Below, piece after piece: positions 1 through 7,804 of a stretch of 64,000 bases of DNA. Under the pieces are notes generated by a model that worked only from the letters and a program-made list of their open reading frames with translations, had not been told where the DNA came from and made no database searches. A program made the translations under genes and the position numbers. The stretch lies in NCBI GenBank assembly GCA_945883425.1, contig CAMCXM010000002.1:1-64000 (forward strand). Reading direction: 5' to 3'. Numbering within the stretch: the stretch's first letter is position 1; each line of letters begins with the position of its first letter. Source of the stretch: Spirosoma fluviale. Lineage in GTDB: Bacteria; Bacteroidota; Bacteroidia; Cytophagales; Flexibacteraceae.

Positions 1-584
1 GTGCAGTTTTGGGTTGGGTCGTTTTCAATAATCTTTCTACTGAGTTCGAGGACCAAAGCTTTGTCAGGTGCATGGTATCGTGTTTGAATAAAACTCTCTA
101 ATCTTTTCCACAACTTACCTTTATCTATATGCATAAAAAAGCCTTGCACATCCAGCTTTAAAATATAGGCATCGGTGCTGTAACCATTTGTTTCTGATTT
201 TACAAAGCCATACACCTGATTGATGCCAAATAGCGTGCCTTTATTTTTGCGACAAGCGTAGCTATTTTCAATAAACAGGGTTTCAAACAATGGGTTGAGT
301 TTGGCTATTACAAAATGATGCACCACCCTATCCCGAAAATCCGCTGCAAATACTTCTCTTTTTACAGGCTTTTCTACAATAAAAGCAATGCTACGCCCAG
401 GTTGATAAGTTCCTGCTAATATCTCATCTCTTAATTTGAACAGGTTGGCTTCAAGATGAATTTCAAAACGCAAGGCATTGGATGTGTTTCGCTTGTTTTT
501 CCTGCATTCGTAATATGCTGCAAACAACTCTTCCGTGAATTGAACGGCATCTATTTTTGGAGGTATAAATAAATTGAATTGCAT
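1..584 (-). CDS. DGR-type reverse transcriptase, N-terminal part (truncated by window edge)
   Basis: Not in the supplied ORF track because it is open at the window edge. The minus-strand frame from ATG at 584 has no stops: MQFNLFIPPKIDAVQFTEELFAAYYECRKNKRNTSNALRFEIHLEANLFKLRDEILAGTYQPGRSIAFIVEKPVKREVFAADFRDRVVHHFVIAKLNPLFETLFIENSYACRKNKGTLFGINQVYGF...YILKLDVQGFFMHIDKGKLWKRLESF. RFRDRVVHH-like and LDVQGFF motifs are typical of RT fingers/palm. It lies directly downstream of a TR. Confidence 0.93.
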   Translation of the reverse strand, partial: MQFNLFIPPKIDAVQFTEELFAAYYECRKNKRNTSNALRFEIHLEANLFKLRDEILAGTYQPGRSIAFIVEKPVKREVFAADFRDRVVHHFVIAKLNPLFETLFIENSYACRKNKGTLFGINQVYGFVKSETNGYSTDAYILKLDVQGFFMHIDKGKLWKRLESFIQTRYHAPDKALVLELSRKIIENDPTQNC

Positions 585-594
585 ACTAAATAAA

Positions 595-619
595 AGTCCC
601 GCTGAAAAACAGCGGGACT
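595..619 (-). terminator. Perfect 10-bp GC-rich hairpin between TR and RT, followed by T-rich tract on the minus strand
   Basis: agtcccgctg-aaaaa-cagcgggact. The minus strand continues TTTTATTTA, so it is a terminator-like or structural element of the TR RNA. Confidence 0.65.
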
Positions 620-630
620 GGTTTCTGTTA

Positions 631-824
631 AATCCCTGAGGCAACGGACACTAAAGCCATTTTGCTTATTGTTGTTGTTCCGGTTTGAATTGCCATTGTT
701 GTAATTCAGGTTCCGGTTCCAGGCGTTTGTTGTTGAGTTCTCCGTAGAGGACCACCAGTTGCCGTTGTTGCCAATGTTGTTGTAAGTTCCATTGTTGTTA
801 CGGTTGCCGCCCGGAAGGCCTGAA
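631..824 (-). repeat. DGR template repeat (TR)
   Basis: 194 nt nearly identical to VR1 and VR2. Differences occur only where the coding strand of TR has A (T on the + strand). Translating it gives an Asn (AAY)-rich sequence: [60 protein letters not shown]. Confidence 0.96.
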
Positions 825-961
825 GCGAATGTAACCACTGTTGAATTTGCTACCAGCTACCATTTCCACAAGAGCGATGGACTTTACACCAATAGCGGGT
901 TACCGGATTTAACGGCACGCTTCGGGTGGCCGTAACCAACCCGAACTCTGGCCCTGAGAAA

Positions 962-1306
962 CTATCTTGAAACACTTTTTTGCCATCCTGTTAATTGTTT
1001 TGACACTTCTTCTACATGTTCATTTACCCGAACAAATAGCTTAAGGTCTATTTGTTTCATATCTTTCATAAGTCTGATAAAAAGCCTGATTACCTCAATT
1101 CTTTCTCTTGCTTCCTGTAACACATCTCCCTTTTCTGTGCGGCTATTGGCCCTGAAAATAAGTGTAAGCAAATCTATCGTTTCTTTTTTCAGGCTTTCGC
1201 CTACAGTAAATTTGTACTCCCTGCTAAAGCCACGGCAAAGCTGAAATATCTCCAGCAACATATCGTAAGTTGCTTTATAAACAGGAAGTTCATTGTGCAA
1301 TTTCAT
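962..1306 (-). CDS. avd: Avd-like DGR accessory variability determinant (four-helix bundle / 23S-IVP-like family)
   Basis: 114 aa, helical and charged, MKLHNELPVYKATYDMLLEIFQLCRGFSREYKFTVGESLKKETIDLLTLIFRAN...; sits between VP and TR/RT as in canonical DGRs. Confidence 0.88.
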   Translation of the reverse strand: MKLHNELPVYKATYDMLLEIFQLCRGFSREYKFTVGESLKKETIDLLTLIFRANSRTEKGDVLQEARERIEVIRLFIRLMKDMKQIDLKLFVRVNEHVEEVSKQLTGWQKSVSR

Positions 1307-1373
1307 AGATGCCTTTCTGAAAACAAAAATCGACCGCTTCGCGGTTATGGAGTCAAAGGGTCAAAGGGTCTTT

Positions 1374-3128
1374 TCAATCCCTGAGGCAACGGACACTAAA
1401 GCCATCTTGCTTATCGTCGTTGGTCCGGCTTGAACTGCCATTGTTGTAACCCAGGTCCCGGCCCCAGGCGTCTGCCGTAGTCGAGGTCTCCGTAGAGGAC
1501 CACCAGTTGCCGTTGTAGCCAATGCCGTAGTAAGTCCCATTGACGTAACGGAAGCCGCCCGGAAGGCCTGAAAAACCGCTTTCATTTGTTGCTCCTGTAT
1601 TGGGAGCGGTCCAAAGGGTTGAGGTGCTTTTAAGCTTGCCACCGATGTTCTGAGCGCTCCCACGACTGCCAATTATGTCTGCATCCGTAACACTCATACC
1701 CAAATAAATCTCAAGTGTCTTCCACTCTGGATCGCTCGGCACATGCCAGCCAACAGGGCATAGATTTCTGCTGTCAACAACAGCATACCAGTTGTATAAC
1801 TTGCCATAAGTCGTATTGTTGGCAGCATCGTTGTTGTATATCGCATAAGCGCCGCTGGTGGTGTTTTGCCAAGATGTATTATCCAGATTCGTTGGTATAG
1901 GGTCACCATTCCGGTACTTGCTCACTTTTAAGTTCTCTTTCATCCAAACCTGAGTACCAATCGTTACTGTGGTATAAACGTTTCCATCCACATCCACTGG
2001 ATTGGAAGAAGTAGCCGTCGTCAATGTTTGCTGGTTGCCATAGGCAGTGCCTGCAGAATTGGTCGCATAGGCCCGTATGTAATACACTGTACTTGGACTA
2101 AGACCCGTTATGTTACTCGTAAAAATCCCAGTTCCAGTACCGTTGTTTGTTTTAGTCGTTAATGCTATAGTTGGGTTCTGGCTTGTGCTCCAAACAACCC
2201 CTCTGGCTGTAACTGCGCCACCACCGTCATTGGAAATATTGCCACCACTGCTGGCTGCCGTTGAGGTAATGGATGAAGGAGTTGTGGTGATAAGTGTTGA
2301 TAAAACAACCGGGCAAACTCCGCCGACCGTCCAAGTGAGAGATCCATTGCAAAAAGTAAGAACCTGCCCCTGGGTTTGAGGGGGAGATAAAGTTACCCAC
2401 GCTGTGCCATTCCAATACATCATTTGGTTAACTGTGGTTCCATTGGTATAGCCCGGTCCTGTTGGGCCTGCCGGTCCAGTTAAGCCAATTGGTCCTTGAG
2501 GGCCAGCTACTCCAGTCAATCCTATTGGACCTTGCGGACCAGCAGGTCCCTGTGAGCCGGTTGCGCCTGCCGGACCTGTTAAGCCAATTGGCCCTTGTGG
2601 TCCCGCTGAAGCAGGAGTTGGTTCCCATTTGCCGGTGCTCTGGTTGTAGGCCAGTACATAGCCGTTCTGTGCCCCTTGCAGATTTACTCCTTTTATTTCT
2701 TCTGCACTTCCCGCCGCAAAGGCATAAAAACTGCTGGCCAGTTCCAGTTGGCCCAGACTGGTAAAGGGTGTGTTCGGTACGGTCTGGTATTCTACTTCCA
2801 TCCAAAATCCGCCTTCTTTCCAGGGGATTGTTTCAAATGTAGTGCTTGGTGCACCGTTGCATCCTGTACCCAACACATTGCGGTTTAATTGTAAACTGAT
2901 GAAGCCATTGGCATTCGATACATCCTGATGCAATGCACAGTACACCAACGGGCCATTGGCTCCGCCTTTTTTAAAGGTCAGCCGGATGCTTACCGGCGTA
3001 TTCACCAATGGCTGGTTGTTGGCATCGCGTACCACAGCGGAAAAGCTTACAACCTGGGGTATGTTGCTTTGCGCCATGACTGCGCTGCTTAAAATGGATA
3101 CTAAAAACAGAAGGTAAATGGATTTCAT
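1374..3128 (-). CDS. DGR variable protein VP1: signal peptide, N-terminal domain, collagen-like GXY stalk, Fn3-like domain, FISUMP/CLec domain with C-terminal VR
   Basis: 584 aa. Contains [31 protein letters not shown]... and [23 protein letters not shown]...[26 protein letters not shown] (FISUMP). C-terminus [65 protein letters not shown] matches TR. Confidence 0.95.
   Translation of the reverse strand: MKSIYLLFLVSILSSAVMAQSNIPQVVSFSAVVRDANNQPLVNTPVSIRLTFKKGGANGPLVYCALHQDVSNANGFISLQLNRNVLGTGCNGAPSTTFETIPWKEGGFWMEVEYQTVPNTPFTSLGQLELASSFYAFAAGSAEEIKGVNLQGAQNGYVLAYNQSTGKWEPTPASAGPQGPIGLTGPAGATGSQGPAGPQGPIGLTGVAGPQGPIGLTGPAGPTGPGYTNGTTVNQMMYWNGTAWVTLSPPQTQGQVLTFCNGSLTWTVGGVCPVVLSTLITTTPSSITSTAASSGGNISNDGGGAVTARGVVWSTSQNPTIALTTKTNNGTGTGIFTSNITGLSPSTVYYIRAYATNSAGTAYGNQQTLTTATSSNPVDVDGNVYTTVTIGTQVWMKENLKVSKYRNGDPIPTNLDNTSWQNTTSGAYAIYNNDAANNTTYGKLYNWYAVVDSRNLCPVGWHVPSDPEWKTLEIYLGMSVTDADIIGSRGSAQNIGGKLKSTSTLWTAPNTGATNESGFSGLPGGFRYVNGTYYGIGYNGNWWSSTETSTTADAWGRDLGYNNGSSSRTNDDKQDGFSVRCLRD
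1376..1572 (-). repeat. DGR variable repeat VR1
   Basis: 197 nt (194 plus one 3-nt insertion) aligned to TR; all substitutions at TR adenines (coding strand). Confidence 0.96.
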
Positions 3129-3161
3129 ATGACTAAATCTGAATGAATTTTTTGAATGGAA

Positions 3162-3647
3162 TTATTTGGATTTGATGATTTTATAGGAGCCCAGTTTTTC
3201 AAGGCCCTTGATGATTTGCAGTGTGTACATGCCGGCTGCCACATCTTTTAGCATCAGGCTCATTCGGCTGGATTTCACCTGCTCTTTTCTCACCTCCTTT
3301 CCATTGGCATCCAGCAATACCAGAACTTGTCCGGCAGGGTCACCCGATTTCCAGTCAATGAAAACCTCATCGGAACTGGGGTTGGGATAAACTGATACAT
3401 CCACCGTTGGTCGTTCCAAGGTTTTTACCTGCACCGGAACAAAGGTGCTTTTACCATATTCGGAACCCACCGTAAGGGAACCACCGTTGCCACTCAGATA
3501 ACTCCCGAACGAAGCACCCGCCACCGGCTGGAAATTGTTGTTGTCTGAGGCGACACCCGAGAATTGGATCCGCTCAATGCTTTGGGCGTTGGCCACCTGG
3601 CAAATCATACTGAATCCGAAGACAAACGAAAAAAGAAATTTAAGCAT
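3162..3647 (-). CDS. Secreted protein with T9SS type A sorting domain
   Basis: Signal peptide; VYPNPSSDEVFIDWKSG...GKEVRKEQVKSSRMSLMLKDVAAGMYTLQIIKG tail. 33 nt upstream of VP1 on the same strand. Confidence 0.8.
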   Translation of the reverse strand: MLKFLFSFVFGFSMICQVANAQSIERIQFSGVASDNNNFQPVAGASFGSYLSGNGGSLTVGSEYGKSTFVPVQVKTLERPTVDVSVYPNPSSDEVFIDWKSGDPAGQVLVLLDANGKEVRKEQVKSSRMSLMLKDVAAGMYTLQIIKGLEKLGSYKIIKSK

Positions 3648-3789
3648 ATGTAACTTTGAATAGCCCGCTCAGGGCCGGTGGAATAATTTCGCAAAAGTCA
3701 ACCATTCATTCCAATTCTGCAAGACTTTGGAATCGTTCAAATAATTCATCTTCAATGCCTTCGAAAAAAATAGCTTGGAGTGGCGTTAA

Positions 3790-4092
3790 TTGAAGGGGGA
3801 AAGACTTTTTAATTGGATTGAGCCAATTTTAGGCCTACCGGGCCGGCATGCCAAACCGAAGGCATGGAGTCCCTGCATCCTATTCGAAGTTCGTAGTCTT
3901 GCTCTGCAAAGACTACAAACAAGAAGAAAAAAGCCTGATTACCTCTCATCGGGCGAGGTTCTACCTCGTTCGAATTATTTTCTGGCCTCCGGCCAACATA
4001 CTCCTTACTGGTATATGTAAAAAGGATTTTTAGGACTGAGGACCGATGTAGAATAAAAAAGTAAGACAATCCAATAAACCTTAGCTCTGACT
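3790..4092. repeat. Dispersed modular repeat copy A
   Basis: Shares ctgcatcctattcgaagttcgtagtcttgctctgcaaagactacaaacaagaag, atcgggcgaggttctacctcgttcgaattattttctgg and aggatttttaggac...gtaagacaatccaataaaccttagctct with copies near 5.4-5.65 kb and 9.8-10.07 kb. Confidence 0.85.
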
Positions 4093-4245
4093 TAGAGTTT
4101 GATGTGGAGGTGAAAATGTCCTCACCTTTGTATCATGATGAAAATAATAACAAATTTAAAAAAAGCCATAATTTTTTGCAGCTTTATTTTTCGATATCTA
4201 AATTTGCTACTCCAATAAAAACCTGATAATCAAAATTAATATGCG

Positions 4246-5214
4246 ATGAACATCAAAAGAATACTCCAAACTGCCGCCGTTGCCGGCTTTTGCACCTTGC
4301 TGACGAATGCAAATGCACAGGTATCCACCGACAGCCTCATCCTGCATCTGCCCATGAACGGCGATGCCACGGACATCAGCGGAAACGGCAACAACGGAAC
4401 GCCGCTCAATGTGGTGCCGGCTGAAGACCGATTCGGCACAGCAAACGGCGCCTACAGTTTCAACGGGTCAAGTGGCACTATTGAAATTCCGGCTAGCCCG
4501 ACTATTAATAAGATTCAGGCTGTGGATGAAATTACCATCGCAGCCTGGGTGAAAAGAAACAATGTTTCCGCTGATGTGTTCGCCATACTGGAACGATACA
4601 ATCCGGCTCTGGATGCCAGCTACATTCTGGAACTCAATACGTATCTGGGCGGAATTGTTTTTGTCGGAAACCCCGCGGCTCCTTCTCCGCTTATTACCTG
4701 CAATTACACCAACTGGAATGTAAATCAATGGTATCATGTGGCTTTTTCCTACAGCAAAACTGCCGGCCAGGCTAAATTTTATGTCGATGGCACCAGTGTT
4801 TGTTCCATTCCCTACACAATTGATATTGATATTGCCGATTCCACGGCTTCTTTCTGGGTGGGCAGAAGTCTTACTGGACCGGATGAATATTCCAACGGCC
4901 TTATCGATGACCTGAAGGTGTATTACCGAGCGCTTTCCGATGCAGAAATCATAACCTCGGTTGAAACAGGAAAACAGCTGAAGAACAGGCTGGCGGTATA
5001 CCCCAATCCTGCAAGAGAATCTGTTAGCCTCGACCATCTGCCAGCCGGCGCAAATGTAATCTTGACGGATCTGGCAGGCAAAGAAGTAAATCGTTCAGTT
5101 GCGAACAGTGAAGTACTGAACATCAGCACGAAGGAACTCGATAACGGCTTTTACTTCATTCGGGTGGAGAGTCTGGGTTCTTCCGCATCCCGAAAACTCA
5201 TCATCCGGAAATAA
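4246..5214 (+). CDS. Secreted LamG/concanavalin-like protein with T9SS sorting domain
   Basis: MNGDATDISGNGNNGTPLN...GAYSFNGSSGTIEIP...ISGAWVK-type LamG pattern; C-terminal LAVYPNPARESVSLDHLPAG...GFYFIRVES. Confidence 0.85.
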   Translation: MNIKRILQTAAVAGFCTLLTNANAQVSTDSLILHLPMNGDATDISGNGNNGTPLNVVPAEDRFGTANGAYSFNGSSGTIEIPASPTINKIQAVDEITIAAWVKRNNVSADVFAILERYNPALDASYILELNTYLGGIVFVGNPAAPSPLITCNYTNWNVNQWYHVAFSYSKTAGQAKFYVDGTSVCSIPYTIDIDIADSTASFWVGRSLTGPDEYSNGLIDDLKVYYRALSDAEIITSVETGKQLKNRLAVYPNPARESVSLDHLPAGANVILTDLAGKEVNRSVANSEVLNISTKELDNGFYFIRVESLGSSASRKLIIRK

Positions 5215-5252
5215 TCCTTGTTGGTAACGCCAATAACAGATCTTCCAGCAAA

Positions 5253-5286
5253 AAGCAGAACTCACCGAGAGGCTTCTGCTTTTTTT
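5253..5286 (+). terminator. Rho-independent terminator
   Basis: AAGCAGAA...TTCTGCTT followed by TTTTTT, just after the LamG gene. Confidence 0.75.
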
Positions 5287-5437
5287 ATGCCGTCATGGTT
5301 GTCAGCAAAGGGATCCGTCGAAAAAGTTGGGGAGAGAAATATTCAGATGCTGGACATCCTATTATTTCAGGATTCGGGTTTTCCAATTCCGTCAAATGAA
5401 TTTCTGGCAATGACATTCAGCAAGATTATTAATGCCC

Positions 5438-5655
5438 TCTCATCGGGCGAGGTTCTACCTCGTTCGAATTATTTTCTGGTCTCCGGCCAACATACTCCTA
5501 ACTCATATATATGTAAAAAGGATTTTTAGGACAGAGGGCCATTTTAGAATAAAAAAAGTAAGACAATCCAATGAACCTTAGCTCTATTATTATGTGTAGA
5601 GGCTGGAAGCCTCACAATAGGCCGAACGAGGCACAGCCTCGCCCGATTGGGGTAT
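5438..5655. repeat. Dispersed modular repeat copy B
   Basis: atcgggcgaggttctacctcgttcgaattattttctgg...gtaagacaatccaatgaaccttagctctattattatgtgtagaggctggaagcctcacaataggccgaacgaggcacagcctcgcccgattgg. Confidence 0.85.
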
Positions 5656-5668
5656 TCATAAACAATTT

Positions 5669-5998
5669 GTGAATTTTGCCTTACCTTTGCACAAAATGCA
5701 TGAAATGAATACAGTTGTGGAGCAATTAAGTAAAGTAAGCCCTGCCATTCGCAAGCGGTTTAAGCTACAAAGCCTGGGTGTATTTGGCAGTTTTGCAAAA
5801 GACAAATATCATGTGGGCAGTGATCTGGACTTACTTTATGATTTGGAAGAAAATGCAAGTCTGAGTTTTAAAGATTTTATTTTGCTGGAGGAAACCATAG
5901 CAAGCCATACTGGTATTTCTGATATTGATTTGGTTCGCCTGCAAAATATCAATCCATTGGTTTGGCTTACAGTAAAAGATACGGTGATTTATGTTTGA
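5669..5998 (+). CDS. MNT-type minimal nucleotidyltransferase (MntA-like antitoxin)
   Basis: LGVFGSFAKDKYHVGSDLDLLYDL (GSx10DxD motif); overlaps the downstream HEPN ORF. True start may be 5696 or 5705. Confidence 0.85.
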   Translation: MNFALPLHKMHEMNTVVEQLSKVSPAIRKRFKLQSLGVFGSFAKDKYHVGSDLDLLYDLEENASLSFKDFILLEETIASHTGISDIDLVRLQNINPLVWLTVKDTVIYV

Positions 5999-6431
5999 AA
6001 AAACTTCCTTACTTTACATCTGTACGACTCTGGAAGCAATTGAAAAAATTGAAATTTATTCCGGGTCTTTTCAAAATGGACAGGAATTGAGAGAAGCCAA
6101 TGACCAAATGAATTTTAATGCCATCAGCCGGCTATTGCTGGCCATAGGTGAAGAAACAAAGAAAATAGAAGAGCCCTTGCTAAATCTTCAACCTCAGATC
6201 AATTGGATTTCTATTGTTGGCCTAAGAAACAGAATGGCTCACGATTACAGAGGGATAGACGCTGATATTATTTTTGATATTGTGAAAGTAGAGTTGTTGC
6301 CTCTGAAAAATGCACTCCTGTATCTGCTGCGTCATTTTTCAATTCCAAGGAAAGATCTTAAAGATTTGGTAACCTCTTCCTATTTTAAGCATATTGGCTA
6401 CGTTTCAACTTATTTACAAATTATTGATTGA
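5991..6431 (+). CDS. HEPN (HepT-like) RNase toxin
   Basis: Carries RNRMAHDY, matching the Rx4-6H HEPN motif with adjacent Tyr; 8-nt overlap with MNT gene. Confidence 0.85.
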   Translation: MFEKTSLLYICTTLEAIEKIEIYSGSFQNGQELREANDQMNFNAISRLLLAIGEETKKIEEPLLNLQPQINWISIVGLRNRMAHDYRGIDADIIFDIVKVELLPLKNALLYLLRHFSIPRKDLKDLVTSSYFKHIGYVSTYLQIID

Positions 6432-6660
6432 ACTTCGCTGCATGGGTTCGAGTCTCTCGAACCAACACAATGGTTGCAGAAATGGCTGCTTAAGCCCTTT
6501 TCATGATCTCTGCCCGGATTCGGGAATATTAATCAAAAGTAGAATTGATTCGTGAAGACCTAGGCGGGGAAAAAACCTAAAGGCCACTTACCCAGGCGTA
6601 GTTTTGCTGGTGCTAAAGAATAAAACCTATAAGCACTTCGAAGAGCTTATAAGTTTGGTG

Positions 6661-6699
6661 CATCTCCAGCAACATATCGTAAGTTGCCTTATATACAGT
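6661..6699 (-). pseudogene. Fragment of an avd / 23S-IVP-like gene
   Basis: Minus strand ACTGTATATAAGGCAACTTACGATATGTTGCTGGAGATG encodes TVYKATYDMLLEM; avd at 1247-1285 encodes PVYKATYDMLLEI. 26 nt are exactly identical. Confidence 0.6.
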
Positions 6700-6704
6700 C
6701 CGCT

Positions 6705-6735
6705 GTCCGCCATGCTAGCGAAGCGCATGTCGGAC
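6705..6735. repeat. 31-nt hairpin, copy 1 (inverted relative to copy 2)
   Basis: Reverse complement GTCCGACATG-CGCTTCGCTAG-CATGGCGGAC. Confidence 0.7.
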
Positions 6736-6981
6736 GATAGGTTAGGCGGATTTGCAATTTTCTAATGGCGCCAAGGCGGCACCGCGAATACTTCTTGTTT
6801 AGAAAATATTTAAAATATTGCAAGTTCCAACAAACCAATTCTGGTCCCATAAAAATCTATTCAGCTGCTTAACAAATATTCTTTTTCAACAATACCTGCT
6901 GCAACTGGTATACAATACAAATAAAATTTAAGATTGGCATCTAAAAAGCTTTTCGCCGATTGCAAATCGGCTTTATCTGTA

Positions 6982-7012
6982 GTCTGACATTCGCTTCGCT
7001 AAAATGTCAGAC
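6982..7012. repeat. 31-nt hairpin, copy 2
   Basis: GTCTGACATT-CGCTTCGCTAA-AATGTCAGAC; perfect 10-bp stem; same loop as copy 1. Confidence 0.75.
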
Positions 7013-7013
7013 A

Positions 7014-7076
7014 GCAGGGTGGAGGCTGGAAGCCTCACAATAAGCCGAACGAGGCACAGCATCGCCCGATTGGAGA
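7014..7076. repeat. Dispersed modular repeat copy C (partial)
   Basis: gaggctggaagcctcacaataagccgaacgaggcacagcatcgcccgattgg. Confidence 0.8.
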
Positions 7077-7142
7077 CTATGTCCAGGTAACCCATCTGCA
7101 TTGCCTAAAGTTAAAAGCACCAACTTTTGATCCGGGATTAAG

Positions 7143-7799
7143 TCAAGGCCGTGAAAATCGGTAGGTCTGCCCATTTTGCGGCAGGCCATTCAACCCGTAA
7201 TCTGCTGTGCTAAGAATGGGCACGGTGGGGGTGCCCCGGATATATTGAACACCAATCCCCAGTAATGGACCATAAGCGCCGTTCATAGCACGCATCAAAT
7301 TGGCCTGGGTAGGACCAAAAGCAAGCTCAAACCTTTTTCCGTCTTCATGGATCCAGATTTGAAAGTTTAACTTATCTGTATGGGTTTCATCGCCTACAAA
7401 TCCGGCATTCCGGAACTGAACCTTGGCAATACGATTGGGCGTTGTGCCTTCCATTACCCAGGAAACCCGTGATGTGTCGTTTTCTTTTTGGCGCAGACCG
7501 CAATTTCCAAAACCCCAGACCAGGGTCCGGAAGAAAGTACTGCCACCTGAAGTAGCCAGGCGCATAATCCGCCCATCCGTATCTACATAAATGGTGTTTA
7601 CCACCGCATTGCTGATTCGCACAGGAAATGGAAGCACAATTTTGTACTTTTTGGCGACCCATTGGGTATCGCTTAAGACGGTATCATTTACCAGATTCTG
7701 ATACGATTGGTTCGCTGAAAAGGCCAGGGAATAGGTCTGAGCCTGCGCCGTTCCAAAAACAACCAACAGGACAAAAAGGAAAATAGCTTTCAAGTTCAT
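7143..7799 (-). CDS. Secreted hypothetical protein
   Basis: Signal peptide MNLKAIFLFVLLVVFGTAQAQ; same strand as and 5 nt downstream of the deiminase gene. Confidence 0.6.
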   Translation of the reverse strand: MNLKAIFLFVLLVVFGTAQAQTYSLAFSANQSYQNLVNDTVLSDTQWVAKKYKIVLPFPVRISNAVVNTIYVDTDGRIMRLATSGGSTFFRTLVWGFGNCGLRQKENDTSRVSWVMEGTTPNRIAKVQFRNAGFVGDETHTDKLNFQIWIHEDGKRFELAFGPTQANLMRAMNGAYGPLLGIGVQYIRGTPTVPILSTADYGLNGLPQNGQTYRFSRP

Positions 7800-7804
7800 A
7801 AAAA

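Noticed and set aside
551-838. Listed ORF of 95 aa, extremely Asn-rich
   Set aside because: It is the DGR template repeat read in the VP frame plus flanking hairpin, not a likely protein gene.
1361-1672. ORF of 103 aa overlapping VR1 on the same strand in another frame
   Set aside because: Alternative-frame artefact inside VP1; the VP1 frame matches TR, VP2 and FISUMP proteins.
2451-2603. CRISPR-like or tandem DNA repeat in VP1
   Set aside because: The periodicity is collagen-like Gly-X-Y coding sequence, with no spacers or cas genes; no CRISPR array was seen anywhere in the window.
3809-4069. ORFs sharing LFVVFAEQDYELRIGCRDS near 3.8-4.0 kb and 9.98-10.18 kb
   Set aside because: The similarity comes from the noncoding dispersed repeat; frames are inconsistent between copies and there is no plausible domain.
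6440-6475. tRNA-like T-arm (gggttcgagtctctcgaacc)
   Set aside because: Only a short palindrome; no acceptor, D or anticodon arm could be found around it.
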